Assembly: GCA_016190375.1 (NCBI GenBank)
Contig: JACPQR010000080.1
Location: forward strand, 1-64,000
DNA from: Deltaproteobacteria bacterium
GTDB taxonomy: Bacteria; Myxococcota_A; Polyangia; JACPQR01
Direction of reading: 5' to 3'
DNA: 64,000 bases
The notes under the pieces are model-generated. The model searched no databases, was not told the DNA's origin, and was given only the letters and a program-made list of their open reading frames with translations. Made by a program: the position numbers and the translations under genes. Numbering within the stretch: position 1 is the first letter of the stretch; the number at the start of each line of letters is the position of its first letter. This document shows, piece by piece, positions 55,998-64,000 of this stretch.

Positions 55998-56273
55998 TCA
56001 GCCCAGCTCGACGAGCTTGACGCCGAGCGCCTTCGACGCCTTCCAGATGGTCGCGAGGGTGACGCCGGTATCGCTCGGGTCGAGGAGTCGGTGGACGACC
56101 GTGCGGCTCGTGCTCATCGCCTCGGCCAGGGCCGCCTTCGTCATCCTCTTGCGGACCATCGCCTTCGCGATCTTGGCGGCCAGGAGCTTCTTCTGGGTGA
56201 GGAGGCCAACCTCCTCCTTCTCGCCCAGCTCGTCGAACAGAGAGTCGAGCGTCGAGCCAACGTGCTTCTTCAT
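55998..56273 (-). CDS. XRE-type HTH antitoxin (HigA-like)
   Basis: 91 aa. A lambda-repressor-like helix-turn-helix occupies residues 38-85 (KAALAEAMSTSRTVVHRLLD, GVTLATIWKASKALG). The N terminus (LDSLFDELGEKEEV) is the usual toxin-contact tail. It is placed second in the operon behind the HigB/Gp49-type toxin, as in many higBA loci, and its ATG overlaps the toxin's original stop by four bases (ATGA). It should repress its own operon and neutralise the toxin. Confidence 0.87.
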   Translation of the reverse strand: MKKHVGSTLDSLFDELGEKEEVGLLTQKKLLAAKIAKAMVRKRMTKAALAEAMSTSRTVVHRLLDPSDTGVTLATIWKASKALGVKLVELG

Positions 56274-56639
56274 GAGTCCGCCTCCACTTCCTTCTGGCGC
56301 CTCCGCGCGAGATCCAGGTCAGCCTTCGAGGTCTTCCGGCTCTTCTTCTCGAATCCGTGGAACAAGCAGCACCATGGTGGAACCATTCAGGCAGAAGAAG
56401 ACCCGGAAGGTGTCGCCCGCAACGCTCGTCCGGACCTCGAAGAGGCCAGCTCCGAACCCATCGACCAGAGGTTTGCCCACAGGCCACCTCCGCTGCACGA
56501 CCTGGATGTCCGACCCGATCTCCTGCCGGACTTCGGCCGGCAACTCCTTCAACCACTGCCGCACGGGCTCGCTGCCCGCGCCGGTTCGATAGAACCGACA
56601 TCCGACCCGCGGCTTCTTCGGACGCTTCCTGGAAGCCAC
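56270..56639 (-). pseudogene. HigB/Gp49-type toxin gene, frameshifted near its 3' end
   Basis: The frame from ATG 56639 reads VGCRFYRTGAGSEPVRQWLK, LPAEVRQEIGSDIQVVQRRW, VGKPLVDGFGAGLFEVRTSV and MVLLVP, as in phage-derived Gp49/HigB-type toxins. It then leaves the family pattern and stops at 56319 (106 aa). In another frame the conserved tail continues: HGFEKKSRKTSKADLDLARR, followed by RQKEVEADS and a stop at 56270-56272. The change is a net +1 insertion near 56360-56365 (the sequence reads gttccacgg). The tail stop overlaps the antitoxin ATG. The toxin is therefore truncated and probably inactive, unless a sequencing error or slippage restores it. Confidence 0.8.
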
Positions 56640-56958
56640 TCGCGTCGCGGCGTTCCGGACGCATCACCGCATCCGCCTTGGTAAGCATGCCCCCGGCGCC
56701 GATGTCCTGACCGGTCAGCAGGCCCGCGACTATCTCGGCATCGGCTACCACGGCCTGGTCGCGCTCATCGAGCGCGGCGTGATCAAGACGAATCAGGTCA
56801 CCGACTTCGCGCCGTTTCGGATCCCGCGCTCCGAGCTCGACTGCGAGCCCGTGCGGACCCTCGTCAGCGTGCTGAAGCGGACCGGAAGGCTGCCGCCCGA
56901 GGGGGGGTCCCCGCAACGCCAGCACTCGCTTTTCCCAACAAAACCAACGAACCTCTGA
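56640..56958 (+). pseudogene. C-terminal fragment of a site-specific recombinase
   Basis: The plus-strand frame reads HHRIRLGKHAPGADVLTGQQ, ARDYLGIGYHGLVALIERGV and TDFAPFRIPRSELDCEPV, then RTGRLPPEGG, ending at TGA 56956-56958. This resembles the C-terminal part of large serine recombinases (with a MerR/HTH-type DYLGIG motif). No catalytic N-terminal domain is present, so it is a remnant. It ends 22 nt before the attachment site, as expected for the integrase of an island. Confidence 0.6.
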
Positions 56959-56980
56959 AAGGGTGCATTGTGATGCCAGA

Positions 56981-57006
56981 TGGTGGAGGCGCCGGGAGTC
57001 GAACCC
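56981..57006 (-). other. tmRNA (ssrA) 3'-end fragment, probable att site
   Basis: On the minus strand these 26 bases are GGGTTCGACTCCC followed by GGCGCCTCCACCA: the T-loop, acceptor stem and CCA end of tmRNA. Nothing upstream on that strand forms the rest of tmRNA; the T-stem partner bases (GAGGG) do not pair, so only the 3' end is present. This is typical of the duplicated end left by integration into ssrA. The complete gene should be elsewhere in the genome. Confidence 0.7.
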
Positions 57007-57342
57007 TCCTCACGCGGCGAACAACAACCCGAACGAGCACGCGCCCTTGCGTGATTCGAGCCGCGTTTTCGCGGGTGAAATGGCTCTCGGCCCTCTCGAC
57101 GTGAGTCGACCCGGTTCGACGGCGGTCGAGACCATTCGGGCAGCATTTGGGCAGCGGTTCGGCAGCACGAACCGCGCGTTCGGCGGACCCGCCCCGGCGC
57201 GGGTTCGTCGCCGCGCCAGAGCCGCCGCCCACTGTCGCAACGAGGGCCCCGACGGCCGTGCCTGCCGGGCAGGATGCCACGGTCGCGGCAGCCCCAACAT
57301 CGTCGTCGATCTCGCGCTCCGAAACTGACAGGAGCTGAACAG
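57007..57342. other. About 336 bp with no supported gene, right of the att fragment
   Basis: Short overlapping open frames only. No match to an integrase or tRNA could be recognised. The ribosome-binding site of the next gene (GGAG at 57331) closes the region. Confidence 0.45.
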
Positions 57343-58041
57343 ATGAAGGAAAAGAACGACGACAAGGCGATCGATCGCGAAGGGCAGCCTGCCGAGGCGG
57401 ACAACCGCCCCGTCTGGTGGCCCCGTCGGATGACGCGCAGCCAGGTGGCACGCAAGCTCGGAAAGGCGCTCACCAGCGTCCGCAGACTCGAGGGAAAGGA
57501 GCTTCATCCGATCAAGGACGCGACCGGAACCCATTTTTTCGATCCCGGGGAGGTCGACGCGTTCGCGACGATCCAAGTGGCCACCATGTCACGGCGACAG
57601 GCCGACCCGGAGGGAGAGCAGGCCGCTGCCGCCTTCGAGGTCTTCGCCGCAGGTCACGGCGTTCGCGAGGCCGTCATCAGGCTCCGCCGCCAACCCCGCG
57701 TCATCCGCGCCCTCCACCACGAGTGGCTCGAGAGCGGCGACCTCGTGCTCCAGCGAGACGACATCCGATGGCTCCGGAAGGCGTCATCGGTGTGGCTGCC
57801 CGAGGCCTCTCGCCCGCCGCAGATTCGAAATGCCGAGGACCTCCTTGCACTCGTCCACACCGCCGTCGACGTGACCGACGATCTACGCAATGCCCTCACC
57901 GAACGCGACGCCGAACTCAAGGACCTCGAGCGCGCCAACCGCAAGCTCAGGGCCAGGCTCGAGGAGGCTCGCGGATCGGTCAGCGCCCACGACAACAACA
58001 CGCCAGTCGACTCACGCAGTGCCCCTGGCGAGCCCCGTTAG
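57343..58041 (+). CDS. Predicted DNA-binding protein with HTH and coiled coil
   Basis: 232 aa from ATG 57343 with GGAG nine bases upstream. Residues about 27-70 (RRMTRSQVARKLGKALTSVR, RLEGKELHPIKDATGTHFFD, GEVDAF) look like a MerR/excisionase-type winged helix. Residues 85-140 are helical (EVFAAGHGVREAVIRLRRQP), and the C terminus is a coiled coil (LRNALTERDAELKDLERANR). Role unknown: an excisionase or regulator of the island is possible. It lies 80 nt before the Mrr-like gene on the same strand, so the two could be co-transcribed. Confidence 0.72.
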   Translation: MKEKNDDKAIDREGQPAEADNRPVWWPRRMTRSQVARKLGKALTSVRRLEGKELHPIKDATGTHFFDPGEVDAFATIQVATMSRRQADPEGEQAAAAFEVFAAGHGVREAVIRLRRQPRVIRALHHEWLESGDLVLQRDDIRWLRKASSVWLPEASRPPQIRNAEDLLALVHTAVDVTDDLRNALTERDAELKDLERANRKLRARLEEARGSVSAHDNNTPVDSRSAPGEPR

Positions 58042-58120
58042 CCGCCGCGCACCCGATCCCCTCTTCCGCCCCGGCCTTCTTCCTGGCAACGTACCCGATT
58101 GGAGTTCGCGGGAGGAGCCG

Positions 58121-59023
58121 ATGGCCGAGATCACCGTCAAGAGGTGCGGGGAGCTGCTGCAGGGCGTTTTCCGGATCCTCACCCGCGCACCCGACGGAAT
58201 GCTCGCCCGGGAGGTGCTCGCGCAGCTCCCCAAGGAAGTGCCGCCCACGGAGTTCGAGCAGTCCCAGTACCCGAATCATCCGGGCGTTCGCCGCTACGAG
58301 CACATCGTCCGCTTCTCGACCGTCACGGTCGTGAAGGCGGGGTGGCTCGTCAAGATGAAGGGCCGGTGGGCCCTGACCGACGACGGAAGGAAGGCTCTCG
58401 AGAAGTTCCGCGACCCCGAGGCGTTCAGGAGGGAAGCATCTCGGCTGTACCGCGCATGGGATGCGGGACGAGACCATGACGGGAACGCGGACGAGACGCA
58501 GAGCAGTGTGGACGGCGTCAACGCGACCTCGTCGATCGCTTTCGAGGAAGCCGAGGAGTCGGCGTGGAAGGAGATCGAGAGCTACCTGTCGCAGATTGAT
58601 CCCTACGACTTCCAGAGACTGGTCGCTGCGCTCCTCCGAGCCATGGGATACCACGTCGCCTGGAACGCCCCTCCAGGCCCAGACCACGGCGTCGACATCG
58701 TCGCGTACTCCGATCCCCTGGGCGCCAAGGAGCCGGTGATCAAGGTGTCGGTCAGGCGGCGCTCCACGCAGAAAGCGGACGTCAAGGATCTCCGCGAGTT
58801 TCTCTCGCTCCTCCACGGGGCCGACGTGGGCATCTTCGTGTCGCTCGCCGGCTTCACGAAGCCGGCCGACGACCTCGCGCGCCAGGAGCAGCGCAAGATC
58901 CGCCTATTCGACATCGAACACCTCCTCGATCTCTGGATCCAGCACTACCCGCGGATCGAAGACGTCGAGCGCCGCCTCCTTCCGCTGCGGCCAGTCTGGT
59001 TCCTCGCCCCGGCGACCACATAG
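58121..59023 (+). CDS. Mrr-type restriction endonuclease homologue with altered catalytic motif
   Basis: 300 aa from ATG 58121 with GGGAGGAG upstream. N-terminal winged-helix Mrr_N domain (EFEQSQYPNHPGVRRYEHIV, VVKAGWLVKMKGRWALTDDG) and C-terminal Mrr_cat domain (DPYDFQRLVAALLRAMGYHV, GPDHGVDIVAYSDPL). Mrr is a type IV enzyme cutting modified DNA. In active family members the second motif is Q-x-K (as in KVQVKR); here it reads KVSVRR, with S210 and R212 in place of Gln and Lys, and the usual GxDGG loop is GPDHG. It may be catalytically weak or inactive. Confidence 0.85.
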   Translation: MAEITVKRCGELLQGVFRILTRAPDGMLAREVLAQLPKEVPPTEFEQSQYPNHPGVRRYEHIVRFSTVTVVKAGWLVKMKGRWALTDDGRKALEKFRDPEAFRREASRLYRAWDAGRDHDGNADETQSSVDGVNATSSIAFEEAEESAWKEIESYLSQIDPYDFQRLVAALLRAMGYHVAWNAPPGPDHGVDIVAYSDPLGAKEPVIKVSVRRRSTQKADVKDLREFLSLLHGADVGIFVSLAGFTKPADDLARQEQRKIRLFDIEHLLDLWIQHYPRIEDVERRLLPLRPVWFLAPATT

Positions 59024-59245
59024 CTCCGACACCGAGCGAGCGCGAAGCTCGCCCTTCGCGAACGGGATCGCGCGAGCCGCTAATGCTCGCGGCGCGATGC
59101 TGGGGGCTCATCGAACCGCCAACGCGGCGACCGCCCCGACCCCAGTCGACTCCTCCCCTCGTTCCGATTGGCGACTCCGTCGAAATCGTGCTCCCGGCCA
59201 GAGGCCGTCCTGGCCGGCTTGACAGCCAACCGCCGGAAGCCCCGA

Positions 59246-59899
59246 ATGGTGAGGGTGCACCTCGGGATCATCTCCGACGTCCACGCTGACCTCCACGCGC
59301 TTCGAGACGCCCTCGCGCAGCTCGAGCGGCTCGGCTGCGACGCGATCGTCTGCGCAGGCGACCTGCTGGACTGGGGCCTCTTCCCAGAACAGACGATCGC
59401 GCTGCTCCGAGAAGCCCGGATCCCGTGCATCCGGGGAAACCACGACCGATGGGCCGTTGCGGAATGTCAGGACGCGAGCGGCTGGGACCTGACGAGCCGC
59501 GCCGTCCGATTCCTGGATGGCCTCCCTACCTCGTGGCGCCGGACGATCGAAGGAGTGCGCGTCGTCGTCTGGCACGCCCGGCCCGGGAACGACATGGACG
59601 GCATCTACCCGGACCAGACGGCGCCAGACGAGCTCCTCGGAATCCTCGAGCGCGCCGACGCCGATGTCCTGGTCGTCGGCCACACCCATCTTCCCTTCTG
59701 TCATCGAACACGCCGTGGCCTCGTCGTGAACCCCGGCGCGCTTCTTCGCGATCCCGCGGTGCCCCTGGACATCCCGACTGGCGGGACCTTCGGCCTCCTG
59801 CGCCTGCCGAGTCTCGAATTCTCCGTGCATGCCGCCGCGGATGGCAGGCGCCTCAAGAGTTGGCCGGCTCGACGACGAATTACGAGAGGTGTCATGTGA
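59246..59899 (+). CDS. Small metallophosphoesterase (YfcE/MJ0936-like)
   Basis: 217 aa from ATG 59246 (GTG 59249 also possible). Single-domain calcineurin-like phosphoesterase with GIISDVHADLHAL, VCAGDLLDWG, RGNHDRWAV, VVVWHARPG and VVGHTHLPF, ending in VNPGALLRDP, as in YfcE-type phosphodiesterases. It probably hydrolyses a phosphodiester or phosphoprotein using two metal ions. It stands alone, after a 220-nt gap from the Mrr-like gene. Confidence 0.88.
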   Translation: MVRVHLGIISDVHADLHALRDALAQLERLGCDAIVCAGDLLDWGLFPEQTIALLREARIPCIRGNHDRWAVAECQDASGWDLTSRAVRFLDGLPTSWRRTIEGVRVVVWHARPGNDMDGIYPDQTAPDELLGILERADADVLVVGHTHLPFCHRTRRGLVVNPGALLRDPAVPLDIPTGGTFGLLRLPSLEFSVHAAADGRRLKSWPARRRITRGVM

Positions 59900-60259
59900 T
59901 CTCCCTCGACAGCGTCAGAACTCCATGTGACAGCCTCCTCCTGGCGGCGCGAGTGCATGAACGTCGCAAGGGTCGTCGCCCCTCCCGCAAGCCCAGGATG
60001 ACTGCCGACAGCCTGCCGGTGCCACCGCCGCCGATCGTCCTGGCCAAGGGCCCGGCCTCCCGCTCTGGTGAGGAAATGACCGCTCACCGAGTGGCGGGAC
60101 ATTCCAACCCATGATTGCTCGTACTCGCTTGCGACTCTCGAAGGGCCTCACCCACGGAGGGCTCGCGGCAAGAACTGGTCCTGCAGATGGGGCATCCGCC
60201 ACGGAGCGACGGCGTCGCCGGCCACCGCGCCGCGCGGCCGGCCGGTTCCAGAGCGTCAC
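59900..60259. other. About 360 bp with no supported gene
   Basis: No open frame with coding character. The right end lies against the stop codon of the radical SAM gene. Confidence 0.5.
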
Positions 60260-61579
60260 TCAGGGTGCGGGTGATTGCCCGGCTGCAATCACCTCGAGCT
60301 CGTCGATGGAGTGCGGGTGATGACCCTCGGAGCGGGAGAGGGCGCCCGCCAGGGCGTCCATGCGGCGCCACTCCGCGCGGTCGAACGAGCGGCTCGCGAC
60401 GACGACAGGAATCGGGTCCTCACTCTCGACGAGCCCCCACCGTTCGCGGTCGCGCTCGAGGGACGTGCCGCGCAGAAGCATCAGCGGGAACGCACGGACT
60501 ACCTTGACGCGGCGCTCGAGGCAGTACGCGATGGAGGCACGAAACGACTCGTACGTCTGCGCCGGCAGCCCGTAGATGAGACCCACCTTGCACAGAAGGC
60601 CCGCCGCCATCACTCGTGAGAGTCCGTTCTCCACGAGGTCCATTCTGCTCGAGCGGTTGATGGCCCGGCTCTCCTTCTCGTGGATCGTCTGGAGCCCGAA
60701 CTCGAGGAGGACGGTCAGCCCACGGAGGGCGTCCAGGAACTCGGGAGCCACCAGCTCCGGCCTGCACTGGAACGCGAGCATGCCGCCGAACTGCTGGCGC
60801 CGTAGCTCGGCGAGCACATCGAGGTAGTCCGGGCCCACGTTGAAGACCGGATCGAGAACCCCAATCTCGCGCACGCGGGCTGCCTTCATCACCGCAATCT
60901 CGGACTTCAGGCGTTCGAACGAGAACCGTGCGGCGCGGAGACGTGCGCCCGGCTCGCGGTGCTGGCAGTACGCGCAAGCGTACGGGCACCCCCGCTTCGT
61001 CTCCCATCGGACGAGGGGCACGCCCCGTCCGTCATCGACCAGTGGCAGGATGCCGGCGAGGAGAGGCGACGGCAGCCCCTCGAAGTCCGGGACGGCGCGA
61101 GACTGGTCGTCGGCCTCACCGGACCGATGTGCTCCACGCGGAAGCGCTCCATGGGCGTCGGCCGTCACGCTCACCAGCGCTTCCTCCGCAAACCCGCGGA
61201 TGAAGACGTCGGCGCCAGGGTAGACGGCGTCGATGCCGCGCCCGGAGTACGAGACCTGGGGCCCTCCGAGCACGATTCGCCCACCGAACCCCCGCTGGCG
61301 GAGGAGCGCCAAGACGTCTTGGAGCAGTCGCTCGTTCCAGACGTAGGCGCCCATACAGACATCGACCCAGTTCGCCGCGATGCCGCCGCTCGCACGCTCG
61401 ACCGCCTCGACGATGCCGCGCACCTTGGTGCACTGCGCGTTCACCGGGAACACGAGCGGCACCACGTCCGTCGCGCCCGCCGTGCGGAGGGCGGCGAGGA
61501 GCGAGGCGTGGCCCAGCGGGACCGACGGGTCCTTGTCGCGCGCCCAGCCAAGATCGACGAGGATAGTGCGTCGTTTCAC
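60260..61579 (-). CDS. B12-binding-type radical SAM protein
   Basis: 439 aa from GTG 61579, with GAGGTG just upstream. N-terminal Rossmann-type domain of the B12-binding group (ILVDLGWARDKDPSVPLGHA, GGRIVLGGPQVSYSGRGIDA); the DxHxxG cobalamin motif is not evident, so cobalamin binding is uncertain. The radical SAM core has the cluster motif CPYACAYC near residue 200 and the LLEFGLQTIHEKE and LIYGLPAQTYESF blocks. The product class is unknown (methyl transfer or oxidative modification). It is divergent from the large gene at 61717, with only 137 nt between starts, which suggests joint regulation. Confidence 0.9.
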   Translation of the reverse strand: MKRRTILVDLGWARDKDPSVPLGHASLLAALRTAGATDVVPLVFPVNAQCTKVRGIVEAVERASGGIAANWVDVCMGAYVWNERLLQDVLALLRQRGFGGRIVLGGPQVSYSGRGIDAVYPGADVFIRGFAEEALVSVTADAHGALPRGAHRSGEADDQSRAVPDFEGLPSPLLAGILPLVDDGRGVPLVRWETKRGCPYACAYCQHREPGARLRAARFSFERLKSEIAVMKAARVREIGVLDPVFNVGPDYLDVLAELRRQQFGGMLAFQCRPELVAPEFLDALRGLTVLLEFGLQTIHEKESRAINRSSRMDLVENGLSRVMAAGLLCKVGLIYGLPAQTYESFRASIAYCLERRVKVVRAFPLMLLRGTSLERDRERWGLVESEDPIPVVVASRSFDRAEWRRMDALAGALSRSEGHHPHSIDELEVIAAGQSPAP

Positions 61580-61716
61580 GGTGGCACCTCGAAGCGATGC
61601 AAGGTGCCTGACGGAGGTCGCAGCGGAATGCGGACGTTCCGAACGAAAGAGCGGGCTCCGGGCCGATCCTGTCCGCATCAACTACGCTCCACCGTCATCA
61701 GAGGACAGGACCCCCG

Positions 61717-64000
61717 GTGAGCTCGCGCGATGACCTTCCCCGACGTCAGATCGCGGCCGGCGCGGCCGGCTGGGAGGACGAGCACGCCGACCATCCGCTC
61801 GTTCGCGACCTGCGGGCCAGCGCCATGGAGCGTGGGTCCGCTGCGCCCAAGACCGCGGACCTCCCGCCGTGGTTCGAGGACTGGGCGAGAGCAGTCGCTC
61901 GCGCGGGCGAGGTACACCTTGCGCGTCTGGCCGGCCTGGTGCTGCACCAGGCGAAGGCGCCCGATCCGCTTCTCGCCGCCGTCCTCGTCCTACCGGCTGC
62001 GCGTGCGAGCGACCTGGGGATCCTCGCCGAGGGACTGCAGAGTCCTGAGATCGTCCCGCTCCTCGAGGAACTGATCGCAGCCGCGTGCGTGCTGCCCACG
62101 GCCGTCGCCGACGCGCTGGTCGCCACAGCATTGCCGCGCCATGTCGACCAGGGGCAGGCCCTCCCCGTGCTCGCACAAGACGTCGGCGCGCTCGAGGGCC
62201 TGGAGACGAAACCCGGCGGTTTCGTCGAGCACCTCACCGGCATGATTCGCACGCTCGTCCGGGATCGGGCCAGCGACCGCGCGGCGGAGCGTCCCCGCTA
62301 CGAGCGGCTGCAGCTCGCCGTGCGTCAGGCGGCGGCCAGGCTGGCCTACGTGGGCCTTCTCGGCGCGGAAGAGGTCGAACGAGCGGCGGGGATGGTGGAT
62401 GTGCCTGAACTGACCGTCGGCCTCCTCGAGCTTGTGCTGGAGACGGAGGGACTTGGCCCACTCGAGAGTCTGGTCCTCGCACTCGCGCTTCGTCGCGCCG
62501 TCGAAGGAACCGGGCACGAGGAACACTGGCGCGCGCCGCTGAGCAAGGCCGCCTCGGATGCCATCCTCGCACTCCGCTCGCCCGCGCTCCTCGCGCTCCG
62601 GTTGAGGCTTCTCGACGACATCATCGCCGCCGTTCAACCCTTGATGTCCTTGGCGGAGCTCCACTTCCAGCGAGCCAACACACGACGCGCCGTGTTCCAC
62701 GGCGACGCTCGCGAGACCGGACTCGCTCTTGCGGACTTCCACACCTCCATGCGGCTCGCGCGCGCGGAGGGCGATCCCGGCATGTGCGCCACGGCGACGG
62801 CCGCATGGGTCAAGACGTTGGTCTGGATCCACGCGGGAGCCGACGAACATTCTCCCCAGCCCCTGGCCGAGGCAGAGCGGGCGATCGGGGAGGCGCTGAA
62901 ACTACCTCTGGGTCCCTTCGAGCAAGCCGTGCTCCACCAGGCCCGAGGCCACGCCGTGCGCGCACGAAGTCCCGAGCCTGCGGTGAGCGCGTTCGAGACA
63001 GCGCTCTCGCTCGTGCCGGTGGAGAGCCCCCTCTGGACGGAACTGGCCGCCGAGATCGTGGCCACCCTCGTGCGTTCCTGCCAAGGGGACGAGGCCGTGA
63101 AGCGTGGGCTCGCTTTCCTCGAGAAGGCGAGCTGCGGGACTTCCCGCGTCGAGCTCGGGATGCTTCATCTGGCGGTAGGCGAAGCCCTCCTAGGGTCGGG
63201 GCACAAGGGCGAGGCCCGACGGCACCTCGAGGAAGGCCTAGCCCTCCTCCGTGGGCGCGACGACTTCAACGAAGCGCTCGGTCGCCTCCATCTGGCCCGC
63301 CTTGGACTGGCGACCCGGGACCACGACCTGGCGGAGGAGCAACTTCGATTCCTCCGTGACCATCGAGGGAGCCTGGACCCTCTGACCCGCCGGGACGTCT
63401 GCCTGGTGGAAGCCGCCACCGCCGGGGCGCGTGGCAACGCCGATGCTCAGCGCGCGGCCCTTCAGGACGCACTTTCCCTGGCATTCGACGACACGACCCG
63501 AGCCCGCTTGTGCCTCGAGCTGGCCCGCGCGGATCTGGCCGCCGGCCGCGAGGCGGACGCCCTCGACGAGATCTTGGCCCGGGCGACGGACCTTCTCGCA
63601 GACCGCGAGCTCGATGCCGTCCTGGTGGACCTGCTCTGCAACCACGACGCGCCGATGTCGGCGGCGACACGCGATGCCATCGAGCGCTGGGCGCGCCGAC
63701 GGGGGCGCCCGAGCGTCGAGGCCAGGATGTACCACCGCGCCGGGCGGCCCGAGGCCGCCCGCTCGGCGCTCCGGGCGGCGCTAGAGGGCACCCTCGATGA
63801 CCACGAGCGGGTCTCGTGCACCCACCAGCTCGTGACCATGCTCGATCCGGAGAGTGGAGAGGAAAGGCGACGGCTCTCCGCCGAACTCGAGCGCCTGCTC
63901 GACACGATCGCCGACGAGCCCCACGTCCGACTGGACCTCGCGGCCGCGCTGCTCATGGACGCCCGGGGTGATCCGGACGTCCTCGGGAGGGCGCGGCGGC
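61717..64000 (+). CDS. Large helical-repeat (TPR-like) protein, 3' end outside window
   Basis: The frame is open from GTG 61717 to the right edge (761 codons visible), preceded by GAGGACAGGA. Almost all of it is predicted helical. From about residue 310 the pattern of paired helices typical of TPR repeats appears: ARRHLEEGLALLRGRDDFNE, LATRDHDLAEEQLRFL, ALQDALSLAFDDTTRARLCL, AGRPEAARSALRAALEG. The first 300 residues are also helical but not clearly repeated. No enzyme domain is seen in the visible part; a domain may follow outside the window. It shares a short divergent promoter region with the radical SAM gene. Confidence 0.75.
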   Translation, partial: MSSRDDLPRRQIAAGAAGWEDEHADHPLVRDLRASAMERGSAAPKTADLPPWFEDWARAVARAGEVHLARLAGLVLHQAKAPDPLLAAVLVLPAARASDLGILAEGLQSPEIVPLLEELIAAACVLPTAVADALVATALPRHVDQGQALPVLAQDVGALEGLETKPGGFVEHLTGMIRTLVRDRASDRAAERPRYERLQLAVRQAAARLAYVGLLGAEEVERAAGMVDVPELTVGLLELVLETEGLGPLESLVLALALRRAVEGTGHEEHWRAPLSKAASDAILALRSPALLALRLRLLDDIIAAVQPLMSLAELHFQRANTRRAVFHGDARETGLALADFHTSMRLARAEGDPGMCATATAAWVKTLVWIHAGADEHSPQPLAEAERAIGEALKLPLGPFEQAVLHQARGHAVRARSPEPAVSAFETALSLVPVESPLWTELAAEIVATLVRSCQGDEAVKRGLAFLEKASCGTSRVELGMLHLAVGEALLGSGHKGEARRHLEEGLALLRGRDDFNEALGRLHLARLGLATRDHDLAEEQLRFLRDHRGSLDPLTRRDVCLVEAATAGARGNADAQRAALQDALSLAFDDTTRARLCLELARADLAAGREADALDEILARATDLLADRELDAVLVDLLCNHDAPMSAATRDAIERWARRRGRPSVEARMYHRAGRPEAARSALRAALEGTLDDHERVSCTHQLVTMLDPESGEERRRLSAELERLLDTIADEPHVRLDLAAALLMDARGDPDVLGRARR

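Noticed and set aside
56981..57006. A complete tmRNA or tRNA gene on the minus strand
   Set aside because: Only the T-loop and acceptor end are present; the upstream side shows no D-arm, anticodon or tag sequence, so it is called a 3'-end att fragment instead.
60270..60293. Perfect 9-bp hairpin (GGTGATTGC/GCAATCACC) at the end of the radical SAM gene
   Set aside because: It lies inside the coding sequence, with no U-run beyond it; a terminator or regulatory role cannot be supported.

Overview
The window is very GC-rich, densely coded DNA with third positions almost always G or C. The gene content points to an uncultured or poorly described Myxococcota (old Deltaproteobacteria) chromosome. 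The evidence is an unusual density of predicted lipoproteins (about 18), many with long Asp-rich (DADADSD-type) linkers after the lipobox, MopE-type and RCC1/EGF/TIG/LVIVD surface modules, AgmX/PglI-type domains, and a pyrophosphate-type phosphofructokinase. The taxonomic call is inference; there is no rRNA or marker gene here.

Layout. 1-5008: the end of a secreted PPC-domain protein, then a three-gene molybdenum hydroxylase operon (2Fe-2S, FAD and molybdopterin subunits). 5082-8969: a lipoprotein, a CapA-like metallophosphoesterase, and a DUF4143 ATPase that sits between two 158-bp direct copies of the capA/thioesterase junction. 8969-9325: two copies of a mobile-looking palindromic repeat. 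9325-26111: large surface lipoproteins, including a 2248-residue protein with two RCC1 propellers and two EGF arrays, separated by membrane and envelope genes. 26237-35117: a small membrane gene interrupted by an in-frame UGA, an ADP-ribosylglycohydrolase, a lipase, an OmpA/AgmX pair, several lipoproteins and PPi-PFK. 35353-48055: more lipoproteins, an ATL protein, a GHKL ATPase fused to an Ig-like domain, two hydrolases, a tandem isochorismatase and a NodB deacetylase fused to a B1-type metallo-beta-lactamase. 48147-54357: a repeat-type lipoprotein, a CpxP/Spy-like protein with its two-component system, and further envelope genes. 54978-59023: a decayed genomic island with an Imm26 immunity gene, an IS4 fragment, a HigBA-type toxin-antitoxin pair whose toxin is frameshifted, a recombinase fragment, a tmRNA 3'-end attachment site, a coiled-coil DNA-binding protein and an Mrr-like protein. 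59246-64000: a small phosphoesterase, a B12-type radical SAM protein, and a divergent TPR-like protein that runs off the right edge.

How it fits together. Most genes concern the cell surface: tethered lipoproteins, outer-membrane barrels and an envelope-stress cassette (49909-52477). A dispersed intergenic repeat family beginning GGGGACACGCACCC occurs at least four separate places and has even supplied the 3' end of the histidine kinase gene. Many genes show a TAnnnT-type -10 box only 5-12 nt before the start codon, which suggests very short or absent 5' leaders. The observations most worth following up are the UGA-interrupted gene with a GGUC-loop hairpin just downstream, the direct-repeat-flanked ATPase cassette, the palindromic repeat family, and the deacetylase/beta-lactamase fusion.
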